NCBI RefSeq assembly: GCF_000337775.1
Contig: NZ_AOLQ01000009.1
Coordinates: 1 to 64,000, forward strand
DNA: 64,000 nt
Direction of reading: 5' to 3'
Origin: Haloarcula vallismortis ATCC 29715
GTDB lineage: Archaea; Halobacteriota; Halobacteria; Halobacteriales; Haloarculaceae
Shown here: positions 16,481 to 25,411 of the stretch, in pieces
Numbering within the stretch: position 1 is the stretch's first letter
Layout: the number at the start of each line of letters is the position of its first letter
Translations under genes and position numbers: made by a program
Notes under the pieces: generated by a model
The model's input: the letters and a program-made list of their open reading frames with translations, nothing else
Told to the model about the DNA's origin: nothing
Database searches by the model: none

Positions 16481-18843
16481 GGGAGACCACTCTCCAGGGA
16501 GGTGTGACCGCGGTACACTTGAACACGCCGGGCGACCACCTCGCCGGTGAAAAGCAGGAGCGCGCTGAGCAGGGCGACCCAGTCCCAGTTCTCTCGAACG
16601 GTGCGGACCCGGGTGGATTTCTGGCGTGCCTCTCTGGCTATCTGTTCGCCCTGGCTCGGACTGAATGTCTGCCCGCCGGTCGCTTCGATGAGCGCATCGA
16701 GGGCCTCACTCGGGCCGAAGGCACCGTACTCGACGGGGTAGTTCGCCGCGTATTCGGTGTCGAGTGTCGTCTGATACCCCGCTTCTCTGGGCGTGAACTC
16801 GCCGCGGTACCGGCCGTCGCCGACCTGACGGAAGGAGATATCCGCCGCCTCCGGGCGGTTCTCTCCCTGATAGGTCAGCGTTGTCGGACTCCCGACCCGG
16901 GCATCGCCGACCGCTATGACGCCGGTCTGCGTGCGCATGGGGTCACCCACTGCGTAGTTGACCGATTTGGTTACCACCAGCGAGTCCGGCCGGTCGAGCA
17001 GCCCGCCCATCGTGTTGCCCGAATCGTAGGCGGTGATCGAAACCACGCGGCCCAGCCCGAACCGCCAGGAGGTGATGGCCGGCTTCCCGTCGGCGGTGGC
17101 GACCTGATAGTCGGCCCCGGGCTTGACCTGCACGTTGTTCGCCTGGCCGGGATTGGCCGTCAGCTCGACGCCGGAGGTGATGAACGTGTCCTCAGTGACG
17201 ATGGTGAGGTTCTCCCCTTGATAGCGCCGCGAGGAGCCGCCAAAGAGGAGTCGCAGCCGCTCGGTCTCGTCCGCGGCAAAGTACGAGCCACCGGACTCCC
17301 CGGCAATCTGGCGCATCGTCGCGACGCCGACGCGCTTGCCGACACCGACCGAGATGACGCGGGTCCCCTCACGGCCCAGTTGGTTGGCGACGGCCGCTGG
17401 CGGGCCCAGCCGGTCCTGGCCGTCACTGAGGAGGATGATTGTCCCTTCGCGGTCGCCCAGCAGTTCGTCGGCCCCCTGAAGCCCGACGGCGATGTCCGTC
17501 GCGCCGCCGCTGCTGAGCCGTCGGATTTTGTCCTCGGTTTCCGCCCGGTTCTGGCCGAGCGCTTGCATCTCCGAGACGCGGTAGGCGTTGTGGTTGAACG
17601 CGACGACACCTACCTGATTTTCGTCGCCAAGCTGGTCGAGCACGTCCAGTGCGACGGCTTTCTGTATCGAGAGGCCGCTCTCGGCGCTGCCGGACACGTC
17701 GACGAGAATGACGATGTTCGACTCGCCGCCGGTCGCGTTCCCGACGCGGACCGGGAGCATCGAGGCCACTTGCGATGTTTCGTAGCCGCCGTTCTCGTAG
17801 GCGTTGTCACCGCCTGCGACGACCAGCCCGCCGCCGTTGATGACGAAGTCCTGCAGCGCGGTGGCGTTCCCGATGTTGCCCGAGGGGGTGTCCTGCATGA
17901 CGACAGCCGAGTAGTCGTCGAGGTCCGCCGGCACCGACGAGGCTGTCGAGACGTTGTACAACGAGTCGAGGTAGTTCCGGAGCGGGTACTGGCCCTGTGA
18001 GACGTACAGCACGTCGGGCTGTTCGACGACGCGGACGCTCTTGTAGAACACGTCGTTTCGCGCGTACTCGTCGTCACCGGACAGCGTCGCAGTCACGCGG
18101 TGTGACCCGATCTCCTCGAACGTGTGGTCGACGGTGAGCGTGCCGTCCGGCCGGAGTTCGCCCTCGGTGACCGTCTCGCCGTCGATAGTCACTTCGACGG
18201 GCACTGGTTCGAGGACGCTCACGCCCTGCATCGAGACGGTGTACTGCGACTGGACCCCGCGGCTCACCGTCGACGGCCCTGTTATCGCCACGGCGTGCTC
18301 GGTGCGTGGCGACTGTGGCCGGACGCTGTGGACCGTGGCGTTGAGCGCACCGGCGTCCTCTGCGGCTCTGGACAGGCTCCGCCCGTCGGTGACGCGGCCG
18401 TCGGAGACAACGACGACCGTTCCGTTCTCCTGAAGATTCGCCACCACGCCGTCGCCGATCCGCGAGTTCGGCCCGCTGCCGACGGTCGCTCGTGTCACCG
18501 GAACGCCCTCGCCCTCGATGTCCTGTACCAACTCGTCGGTCGTGTTCGGATAGACGCCCATGCTCGCGGACTCGTCTGTGAGGAGTGTCACACCCGGTTC
18601 GCCCGGCGTCTCTCTGGTCTGGACAGTGTACGGCCCCATCGCGCCCAGTACAAGCAGGCAGACGATGAGCACGCGGCTGGCAAGCAGGAGGCGGCGACTC
18701 CGGTTCGAGGCCGACCGCGGCCCGCCCTCGCCCCGCCGGACGAGATACGCGAGGAGGCCGACGGCGACCGGCAGGGCGACTAGCGGCCAGAGGTGCTCGA
18801 CGCCGACGGTCAGGCCCTCCGCGAGGGTGTAGGAAACCGTCAT
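16477..18843 (-). CDS. Large membrane protein with vWA domain and two MIDAS-like sites
   Basis: A 788-residue protein. Two N-terminal membrane helices (about 17-36, 52-70) flank a basic loop, and a C-terminal helix (about 752-768) precedes a basic tail. The extracytoplasmic part begins with TLLTDESASMGV (a DxSxS site) and a degenerate vWA-like region. Then come an Ig-like segment, a glutamine-amidotransferase-like segment (FVINGGGLVVAGGDNAYE) and a full vWA domain starting VILVDVSGSAESGL (DxSxS). The architecture resembles BatA/BatB-type and amidotransferase-like vWA proteins of MoxR operons. It starts one base inside the preceding gene's stop codon. Confidence 0.85.
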   Translation of the reverse strand: MTVSYTLAEGLTVGVEHLWPLVALPVAVGLLAYLVRRGEGGPRSASNRSRRLLLASRVLIVCLLVLGAMGPYTVQTRETPGEPGVTLLTDESASMGVYPNTTDELVQDIEGEGVPVTRATVGSGPNSRIGDGVVANLQENGTVVVVSDGRVTDGRSLSRAAEDAGALNATVHSVRPQSPRTEHAVAITGPSTVSRGVQSQYTVSMQGVSVLEPVPVEVTIDGETVTEGELRPDGTLTVDHTFEEIGSHRVTATLSGDDEYARNDVFYKSVRVVEQPDVLYVSQGQYPLRNYLDSLYNVSTASSVPADLDDYSAVVMQDTPSGNIGNATALQDFVINGGGLVVAGGDNAYENGGYETSQVASMLPVRVGNATGGESNIVILVDVSGSAESGLSIQKAVALDVLDQLGDENQVGVVAFNHNAYRVSEMQALGQNRAETEDKIRRLSSGGATDIAVGLQGADELLGDREGTIILLSDGQDRLGPPAAVANQLGREGTRVISVGVGKRVGVATMRQIAGESGGSYFAADETERLRLLFGGSSRRYQGENLTIVTEDTFITSGVELTANPGQANNVQVKPGADYQVATADGKPAITSWRFGLGRVVSITAYDSGNTMGGLLDRPDSLVVTKSVNYAVGDPMRTQTGVIAVGDARVGSPTTLTYQGENRPEAADISFRQVGDGRYRGEFTPREAGYQTTLDTEYAANYPVEYGAFGPSEALDALIEATGGQTFSPSQGEQIAREARQKSTRVRTVRENWDWVALLSALLLFTGEVVARRVQVYRGHTSLESGLP

Positions 18844-20636
18844 TAGAGGTCACCCCGCCGGCGCAGATAGCCGATCTCGGCCAGTGCGAGCACCAGTCCG
18901 CCCAGCGCGAAGTACTCGGTCAGCGGCTGTGGCACCGACCGCTGTTCGGTCCGAGTAAGGTTCCCGGCTGTCCCGGAGAGCCCGTCGAGCGCTTCGACAT
19001 TGGTGTTTGACTCGCCCTCGTCCAGCAGCGACGCGCTCACCTGCCGACTCTCGGTGCGGTAGAAACCGGCCCGCTGGAGTGGGACCGAGCTCCCGGAGAC
19101 GGAGCCGGTCGGCCCCTCGACCGTAGTGTTCCCGAACCGGATGGTTTCACCGGTCTCATGGTTCAGTGCCGGGAGCTGGTCCCTGTCCGCGAGGTAGTAG
19201 ACCGCTCGTTTCCAGAACACGGGGTACTGGTAGTTGAACTTGAAGCTGGACCGGTCCTCGATGTAGCCGTAGTACATGACGCGCCCGCTGTTTCGCTGTT
19301 CGGTCGCGATGAGGGGCGTCCCGTCGCCCAGTTGCACCTGCGCGGAGCCGGAGCGGAGCGACCCGGCAATGTACTCGTCCGGGGGCTGGAAGTCGATACC
19401 GCGGGTGAGCTGTGTCTGTGCCGTCTGGCCTACTGTCGCACCCGTTCGAATCTCGCCGGGCTCGATGAGCAGGAGGTCCCGGTACCGCTGGGGGAGGTCA
19501 TTCTGTGCCAGCACCGCCACGCCGCCGCCGTCCTCGACCAGCTCGCGCCCGCTTTCGACGTTCCCGGGGAGCAACGAACTCCTGTCGACGTTGCTGTACA
19601 GAATCACGTCGTAATCGCCTTGAATCGTCGTCGGCGGCTGCCTGACTGTCACGTTCACCCGGTCGACGACCGACAGCGCGGTAGTCAGATACCGGTTCCG
19701 GTCGTTTGTCAGCACCAGTACGTCGACAGCTGTGTCCGCCGGCGCGGCGATATAGACGCTGTCGTCCGTCGCGAAACTGTCGCCCGGACTGAGCCGGGCC
19801 TCGCTCCCGCCGGCCGGGACCGGTAGCGTCACTGAACCCACGTCGTCAGGCCCGAGCTGTAGTTCTCGCTGTGTGTTGCCGAGCCGAACGGTCCGAGTGA
19901 CGGCCGAGTCGCCGTAGTTTTTCACCGACAGTGTCACCGCCGAGCCGGAGAACCGCCGGTTGATGAAGCCGACGTTCGCGTCGCCCCCGCCGTCGAACTG
20001 CTGGAGGTCGACGGAGAGGCCGCGTCCGCGGGCCGTCGAGACCGCGGTGGCCCACTCTTCGCCAGCGAAATCGCTCAGGACGACGATTCTGGCGTTTTCG
20101 CCGGCCAGCGAGGTCGCCTGCGAGATAGCACCGCTGAGCGTTTCCGGGGTGTCCGTTGGGCTGAGTCCGTCCAGCGTTTCCTCCGCCGCTGTCGGCGTGC
20201 CGCGCTGGAGCACCACCTCGCCACCGTTGGTCGTAGTGACGATAGAGGTCGTCCCAGTCACCTCCTCTCGGGCGGCTGCGACGGCTCGCTGGAAGCGTGT
20301 CTGGCCGTCGGCGTCGGTCTGCATGGACGCGCTCGTGTCGACGACGATGACTGTCTCCTCCACTGTCGCCCGCTCGGAGACGGTGATATACGGTGTCGCC
20401 AGTCCGACTGCGAGTACCAGCACGACAAGCACCTGTAACAGCAGGAGAAGGCTGCGTGAGATCCGTTCGAGGAACGGCGTCGCTGACTGTTGGCGCTCCC
20501 CGGCGACGAGGAACTGGAACGTCGGCAGCGTGCGTTCCTGCGGATCCGGCCGGATAAGATACAGCACCACAATCGGTACCGAAAGGAGAAGGGCCACCAG
20601 TCCCAGGGGGGCGAGCAAAACGTCCGAGAGGACCAT
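18843..20636 (-). CDS. BatA-like membrane vWA protein (aerotolerance-type N-terminus)
   Basis: A 597-residue protein, first gene of the MoxR operon. Two N-terminal helices (LAPLGLVALLLSVPIVVLYL and a later Leu/Val-rich helix), the first followed by a RPDP turn, are typical of BatA N-termini. A vWA domain with intact MIDAS (VVDTSASMQTDADG) follows, then a long extracytoplasmic region and a C-terminal helix ending YLRRRGDL. ATG 20636 (MVLSDVLL) is preferred to 20663, since the hydrophobic start follows directly and a GATAAATG element lies ~35 nt upstream. Probable partner of the downstream MoxR ATPase. Confidence 0.85.
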   Translation of the reverse strand: MVLSDVLLAPLGLVALLLSVPIVVLYLIRPDPQERTLPTFQFLVAGERQQSATPFLERISRSLLLLLQVLVVLVLAVGLATPYITVSERATVEETVIVVDTSASMQTDADGQTRFQRAVAAAREEVTGTTSIVTTTNGGEVVLQRGTPTAAEETLDGLSPTDTPETLSGAISQATSLAGENARIVVLSDFAGEEWATAVSTARGRGLSVDLQQFDGGGDANVGFINRRFSGSAVTLSVKNYGDSAVTRTVRLGNTQRELQLGPDDVGSVTLPVPAGGSEARLSPGDSFATDDSVYIAAPADTAVDVLVLTNDRNRYLTTALSVVDRVNVTVRQPPTTIQGDYDVILYSNVDRSSLLPGNVESGRELVEDGGGVAVLAQNDLPQRYRDLLLIEPGEIRTGATVGQTAQTQLTRGIDFQPPDEYIAGSLRSGSAQVQLGDGTPLIATEQRNSGRVMYYGYIEDRSSFKFNYQYPVFWKRAVYYLADRDQLPALNHETGETIRFGNTTVEGPTGSVSGSSVPLQRAGFYRTESRQVSASLLDEGESNTNVEALDGLSGTAGNLTRTEQRSVPQPLTEYFALGGLVLALAEIGYLRRRGDL

Positions 20637-20940
20637 TACCTGTGTATCAGGCGGCGGCGGCATTTATCTTGTGACTCTAGTGACACCACTGCACGTGCTC
20701 CTGACGACGGTGTCTTCCGGTCGGCTTATCTCCAGTTACGGCCTAACTGAGCGGCACCATCGTTTCATTTCGGTCCACCGACAATAAACGAACGCTGTCA
20801 CCGACACATGAGGGACGCCGTCGCGGCTCCGAGAAGTGAATTCTGTCCATAGAAAAACAGGCAGAATATGACCGCTGTCTGCGGATTTCAGCGGGAATGA
20901 CAAAATGCATTTAACTGACGATGGATGACGAGTAGGCAGG
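20637..20940. other. Intergenic region between the vWA operon and dmsR (divergent promoters)
   Basis: A 304-base gap with no convincing gene. For the vWA operon, the minus-strand element GATAAATG at about 20668-20675 could be its TATA box. For dmsR, GCATTTAACTG at about 20904-20914 lies ~30 nt before the ATG at 20941. The middle holds only AT-richer sequence and no repeat that I can see. Confidence 0.5.
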
Positions 20941-21579
20941 ATGGAACAATCCGAAAGCGGGCTCACAGGGGAGACATCGGGGACTGCGAAAGAACGACCC
21001 CTGAAGCTTCTGTTGGAAATTGACCTGCCCGATGACTGCTCGTGTCCGCTTTCGGATCCGGATTCAGACATCGAAAACGCGCAGAACCAGATCAACGATG
21101 GGGTCTGTCACGCAGAGATGACTGTCACCGATGAGACCGGTACCGCGCGGGTCCTCCATTCGACAACTCAGGTCGGGGACGCCTGCCTCTGTCTCGCGTT
21201 TAGCGAGGTCGGATGTGTCCCACGAACCCGGCGCGTAGACGGTGACTCGCTTTTTGTTGAGACGTACCTCTCAGACCGAAGTGTCATCAGTGAGCTAGTC
21301 GATCAGTTGCAATCGGCCGCTGAACGAGTGCGTCTGCGACGGCTGACATCCCGACAGGACGACACGACCGAATCGGACCCTGCTACGGTTGATCTCTCTT
21401 GTCTCACGGCAAAACAACGGGAAGCAGCGATACTTGCGGTCGACGAAGGATACTATCAGACGCCACGACAGACGACCCTTGAAGAACTCGCAGCTACGCT
21501 TGGCATTTCTAAGTCTGCGCTCTCGCAACGTCTGAATGCCGTCGAATCGAAACTCACGACGGCTGCTTTTGACCCGTAG
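20941..21579 (+). CDS. dmsR: HTH-10 (Bat-type) transcriptional activator, DmsR-like
   Basis: A 212-residue regulator. The C-terminal ~55 residues form the haloarchaeal HTH-10 DNA-binding domain (LTAKQREAAILAVDEGYYQTPRQTT, then LAATLGISKSALSQRLNAVE). The N-terminal domain is cysteine-rich: CSC near residue 33, a Cys near 56, and DACLCLAFSEVGC near 80-92, suggesting a redox- or Fe-S-based oxygen sensor. In Halobacterium the regulator DmsR precedes and activates the dmsEABCD operon; the same order is seen here. The ATG is at leaderless distance from a TATA-like element. A paralog (NarO-like) sits at 40991. Confidence 0.85.
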   Translation: MEQSESGLTGETSGTAKERPLKLLLEIDLPDDCSCPLSDPDSDIENAQNQINDGVCHAEMTVTDETGTARVLHSTTQVGDACLCLAFSEVGCVPRTRRVDGDSLFVETYLSDRSVISELVDQLQSAAERVRLRRLTSRQDDTTESDPATVDLSCLTAKQREAAILAVDEGYYQTPRQTTLEELAATLGISKSALSQRLNAVESKLTTAAFDP

Positions 21580-21779
21580 ACTCTCCGTTTAACATAGGCG
21601 TACTGGTAGCGGTAGCGACTGTTCTTGGTTGCCGACTGGCTTGAGCGTGCACAGGTGTTCTCTGGTGGGACGGGGCCGTGACACTGGTACTACCTGACTC
21701 ACGCTCGTCACCGCTACTGGTGTCTGACTGCCACATCTGCGCCAATTCTCGGCTCCTCTGAGTGGCCTGCTGGTATTCG

Positions 21780-21853
21780 CATCTCCTATTTAAACCCCTT
21801 CATAATACAGCGCGCTTCCTACCGAACTCCGAGGGGAACCCACAACTAGAGCC
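21780..21853 (+). promoter_or_regulatory. Probable promoter of the dms operon
   Basis: A TATA-like TATTTAAACC (about 21787-21796) and a second AT-rich element ATAATAC (21802-21808) lie 45-65 nt before the ATG of the first dms gene. The transcript would have a short leader containing GAGGGG-type purines before the start. Upstream, GACAC/GTGTC with inner GTA/TAC at 21680-21724 forms an imperfect inverted repeat that might be a regulator site. Both are read by eye only. Confidence 0.4.
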
Positions 21854-22096
21854 ATGAATGACCCACAGCAGCCGCGGTTGACGCCGATTGATGAGTGGGA
21901 AGACGAAGCGGAAGCGATGCTTGACGGCGTCGAGTACGACACTGAGTTGGGGCTACGGATGGCTCGTGATGCGATTCGTGTCTCGAACGGTGAACTGAGC
22001 GACGCCGAATTCCACGAGAAGTATCACGAAGAAATACTGGAAGAGTTCGGTGAAGACGAGCGGCCGACCAAACCCGAGGGATTCGACGATGACTGA
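21854..22096 (+). CDS. dmsE: Small acidic protein at the head of the dms operon (DmsE-like)
   Basis: An 80-residue highly acidic soluble protein with no membrane segment or cysteine. It contains a helical core DTELGLRMARDAIRVSNGELSDAEFHEKYHEEILEEFG. Similar short proteins stand just upstream of molybdopterin oxidoreductases in haloarchaea. In the characterised Halobacterium dmsREABCD locus the gene in this position is dmsE, so the symbol is by position. Its stop overlaps the start of dmsA by eight bases. Possible role: assembly factor or N-terminal partner of the catalytic subunit; not shown. Confidence 0.65.
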   Translation: MNDPQQPRLTPIDEWEDEAEAMLDGVEYDTELGLRMARDAIRVSNGELSDAEFHEKYHEEILEEFGEDERPTKPEGFDDD

Positions 22097-24578
22097 CAAC
22101 GATGGGCTGTATCGGCGCGACGTACTGAAAGCAGGGGGAGCGGCTGCTGCCCTTGGTCTCGGCGGCGGTGAGTTCCTTCAGGGGCTGGCCGAACGCGGAG
22201 ACGAAACGGCGTCAAAACGCGACCCGAGTATCGAGAACTATGTCGGGCAAAACGATGTCATCCAGACCGTCTGCTCGCCTAACTGTCGGGGGAAGTGCCC
22301 AATCGATGTCCACGTTCGTGACGGACAGGTGAAGAAGGTCGAGCCACATCCGCCCGAAGACGAGCAGTACAAGCGGGCCTGTGTGCTCGGCCTCTCGCAC
22401 ACTCAGCGCGTGTACGACCCGACGAGACTGAAGTACCCGATGAAGCGCACAGACTGGTCGCCCGACGAGCCAAATCCCGACGGACGCGGCCCAGACGCCG
22501 AGTTCGAACGTGTCTCGTGGGACGAGGCGCTCGACCTTGTCGCCGAGAAAATGCAGTCGCTGAAGGCAGCCCACGGTGCGGAGAGTGTTCTCTTCCACGA
22601 AGGGTCGGGGAACTACGGCCAGTCCGGCAAGGCGTTCAATCGACTGGCCTCTCTGTTTGGCTCAACACAGTCTGCCTGGGGGATTGACGCCAACGTCGGT
22701 CGCGGATTCAACCGGGTTACAGGGACTGGATTTTTCCTCCCCCCGACGAACGAGGCCGAGGACTGGGAGAACGCGAACACCATCATCGTCTGGGGGTCGG
22801 ACCTCTTCGCCAGCCAGTTCCAGATGGACGCCTCGAAGGTTCTCGACGCCGTCGAGAGCGGGGCGAAGCTCGTCGTGGTTGACCCGGTGTACACGACGAC
22901 GGCGTCGAAAGCCGACCTGTGGCTCCCGGTCAAACCCGGGAAAGACGTGCATCTCGCGCTCGCGATGATGCACACTGTCTTCGAGGACGGGACGTACGAC
23001 GAACAGTTCCTTCGGAAGCGGACGACCGGTCCCGCGCTAATCCGGAAAGACACCGGCGACCTGCTCAAGGCGAGCGATGTCTTCGAAGACGGCGGCGAGA
23101 ACCAGGTCGTCGCCGTCGAACAGGGCAGTGCCACGCCGGTTGAACTTGAACCGGAGACCGGTGGTCCGTATGCGCTCTTCGGGGAGTACACCGTCGACGG
23201 CATCGAATGTGAGACGGCACTGACCAGACTCCGTGACCACGTGGCCGACTACGCGCCATCGAAAGTCGCGGCGAAGACCGGTGTCGACGCTGAAAACATC
23301 CGCACGGCAGTCCGATGGCTGGCGACTCGCGGCCCCGGTGGCATCGCCCCGAGCTACGCGCTCGGACGGTACAAACACGGGCATATCTTCGGCCAGACCT
23401 ATGCGATGCTGATGGGGCTGACCGGTGACTACGGCCGGCACGGGAACATCCACGCGCACCACGCCGGCGGTGCGACGCTCAGCGCCGGTGGGTGGGGCAC
23501 TCCCGAGGACGCTGACCCCGGACCGTCGCTGTTCTTCCCCGAATACCCGGACGCGATACTCGACGGTGATCCGCACAAGGTCAGGGCGGTCTACTCTATC
23601 GAGTCGAACATGATGGGCAACCAGTTCCCGGACCGGCAACGGTTCAGAGAGGCTATCAGGACCCTTGAAATGTACGTGGTCGCGGATATGCACCACACGG
23701 ATACAGTCCAGCACGCGGACATCATCCTCCCGGCCCCACACTGGTTCGAACAGGAGGACATCACGTCTAGCTGGGGGTCCCATCCACACATCAGCTATCG
23801 ACACAAGGTTCAGGAACCGATGTGGGAGGCCAGAGACGACTACGACGCGATTCGCGGCCTCGCGGAGCGACTCGGGTTCGGTGACTACTTCCCGGAGACG
23901 AAACGCGAAATGCTCCGGGAAATCGCCGGTCGGGACGACGATATCGACTTCGACACGCTGTTCGAGCAGGGGACCCAAAAGAAAGAGAGCGTCCCCATCG
24001 TCAAGTACACCGATGCGTTCCCCACTGAGACGGGGCGAATCAAAATGTACGACGACGACGCCCCGAGCGAGGAGGGTGTGACGTTCGACGTTCCTCGACC
24101 GCTCGAAGACCGGACAGCCGACGACTACGAAAAGGCAGACGAGTACCCGCTGATGTTCATGCAGAAGCACAGCCGGTTCCGAATCCACTCGCAGTACGAG
24201 ATGCTGAACTGGGTACGTGAGGTCAACCCAGAACCACAGTTAGACATCCACCCGTCGGATGCGAAGGCCCGCGGCATCGAGGACGGAGAGTACGTCCGAG
24301 TACACAACGACCGCGGCGAGATGATCGTGAAGGCGAAGTACAACGAGGCGTTCCAGCCCGGTCTGGTCAACACCGATCAGGGGTGGTGGAGCCGTGACTT
24401 CATCAAGGGCCACCACAACGACCTCACGCACAACGAGGTCAGCGAAGTCGGCCAGACGATGGCGTTCTACGACGTCCGTGTCGCGGTCGAACCGGCCCCA
24501 GATAATGTCGATACGGACACGTACGAAGCCGATACCCTGCGCGGGGCTGGTGCCGACGCACGCGCAGGAGGTGACTGA
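22089..24578 (+). CDS. dmsA: DMSO/TMAO reductase-type molybdopterin oxidoreductase, catalytic subunit
   Basis: An 829-residue Mo-bis-MGD enzyme of the DMSO reductase family. A Tat signal (YRRDVLKAGGAAAA) means it is exported folded, so it works outside the membrane. An N-terminal [4Fe-4S] motif C-x3-C-x3-C (CSPNCRGKC) with a fourth Cys ~30 residues on is followed by SWDEALDLVAEKMQSL and the C-terminal dinucleotide-binding domain. The true start is ATG 22089, overlapping the preceding stop, not the upstream frame start at 22050. Gene order A-B-C-D with Fe-S, NrfD and TorD-like genes supports a respiratory reductase. DMSO/TMAO is inferred from synteny; thiosulfate, polysulfide or other oxyanions are possible. 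Confidence 0.88.
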   Translation: MTDNDGLYRRDVLKAGGAAAALGLGGGEFLQGLAERGDETASKRDPSIENYVGQNDVIQTVCSPNCRGKCPIDVHVRDGQVKKVEPHPPEDEQYKRACVLGLSHTQRVYDPTRLKYPMKRTDWSPDEPNPDGRGPDAEFERVSWDEALDLVAEKMQSLKAAHGAESVLFHEGSGNYGQSGKAFNRLASLFGSTQSAWGIDANVGRGFNRVTGTGFFLPPTNEAEDWENANTIIVWGSDLFASQFQMDASKVLDAVESGAKLVVVDPVYTTTASKADLWLPVKPGKDVHLALAMMHTVFEDGTYDEQFLRKRTTGPALIRKDTGDLLKASDVFEDGGENQVVAVEQGSATPVELEPETGGPYALFGEYTVDGIECETALTRLRDHVADYAPSKVAAKTGVDAENIRTAVRWLATRGPGGIAPSYALGRYKHGHIFGQTYAMLMGLTGDYGRHGNIHAHHAGGATLSAGGWGTPEDADPGPSLFFPEYPDAILDGDPHKVRAVYSIESNMMGNQFPDRQRFREAIRTLEMYVVADMHHTDTVQHADIILPAPHWFEQEDITSSWGSHPHISYRHKVQEPMWEARDDYDAIRGLAERLGFGDYFPETKREMLREIAGRDDDIDFDTLFEQGTQKKESVPIVKYTDAFPTETGRIKMYDDDAPSEEGVTFDVPRPLEDRTADDYEKADEYPLMFMQKHSRFRIHSQYEMLNWVREVNPEPQLDIHPSDAKARGIEDGEYVRVHNDRGEMIVKAKYNEAFQPGLVNTDQGWWSRDFIKGHHNDLTHNEVSEVGQTMAFYDVRVAVEPAPDNVDTDTYEADTLRGAGADARAGGD

Positions 24579-24580
24579 CA

Positions 24581-25411
24581 ATGACGAACTACGGCCTAGT
24601 AATCGATCAGGAGCGGTGTATCGGCTGTCAGGCATGCGCAGTGTCGTGTAAGCAGGAGAACAACGTTCCGATGGGGCAGTTCTGGAACCGCGTCCTGACG
24701 GAGGGCGGCGACAAGATTGACACCCCATCCGGTGGCTACCCCGAAGACGGCGGTAGTGGGTCGCTGGATATGCAGTATCAGCCGACGGCGTGCCAGCACT
24801 GCGAAAATGCGCCCTGTGTGAAGGTCTGTCCGGTCAACGCGACGTACACCCGAGACGACGGCATCGTCGAAATCGACTACGACAAGTGTATCGGCTGTCG
24901 CTACTGTATGGCGGCCTGCCCGTACAACGCACGGGTGTTCAACTGGGACGAACCTGAGCAGATGCCCGAAGAGGGGACGGGCGACGTTGCTGCCCGGCCA
25001 CAGGGCGTCGTCGAGAAGTGTACGTTCTGTAGCCACCGCGTCGACGAGGGACTCGATCCGGCCTGTGTCGTCAACTGCCCGGCCGACGCACGCATCTTCG
25101 GCGACCTCGACGACGAGGGGAGTACTGTCTCGAAGTACATCAACGAGTACGAGACCGACCAACTCCTCGAAGACCGCGGAACGGACCCGAAGACGCACTA
25201 CATCAGCGGCGAGATGAGCCCCGGTCGGCCACAGACATCGGATAAAATGGAGAGCGAACTCGACGATGTCTCTCCGTGGTCCGATGGAACCGAGGACGTG
25301 CCGTCTGACGCCGACGGAAGCGACAGTAGCGACTCGGGTGGCAGCCACCATTCCATCGAGGGCGATGCAGATCCACACGTCCCAGCAGTGGGGTCTGGAG
25401 GTGATGACTGA
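24581..25411 (+). CDS. dmsB: Four-cluster ferredoxin subunit (DmsB/NrfC-like)
   Basis: A 276-residue electron-transfer subunit with four cysteine clusters: CIGCQACAVSCKQEN, CQHCENAPCVKVCP, CIGCRYCMAACPY and CTFCSHRV...CVVNCP. It carries electrons from the membrane anchor to the catalytic subunit; no signal peptide, so it should be co-exported with DmsA by the Tat route. The last ~60 residues are a Ser/Asp-rich tail not found in the compact family core. It starts three bases after dmsA and ends in a one-base overlap (TGATG) with the next gene. Confidence 0.93.
   Translation: MTNYGLVIDQERCIGCQACAVSCKQENNVPMGQFWNRVLTEGGDKIDTPSGGYPEDGGSGSLDMQYQPTACQHCENAPCVKVCPVNATYTRDDGIVEIDYDKCIGCRYCMAACPYNARVFNWDEPEQMPEEGTGDVAARPQGVVEKCTFCSHRVDEGLDPACVVNCPADARIFGDLDDEGSTVSKYINEYETDQLLEDRGTDPKTHYISGEMSPGRPQTSDKMESELDDVSPWSDGTEDVPSDADGSDSSDSGGSHHSIEGDADPHVPAVGSGGDD

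Noticed and set aside
16471-18000. 509-codon plus-strand open frame opposite the large vWA gene
   Set aside because: Composition is that of a complementary shadow of a GC-rich gene; the minus frame has clear vWA and membrane features.
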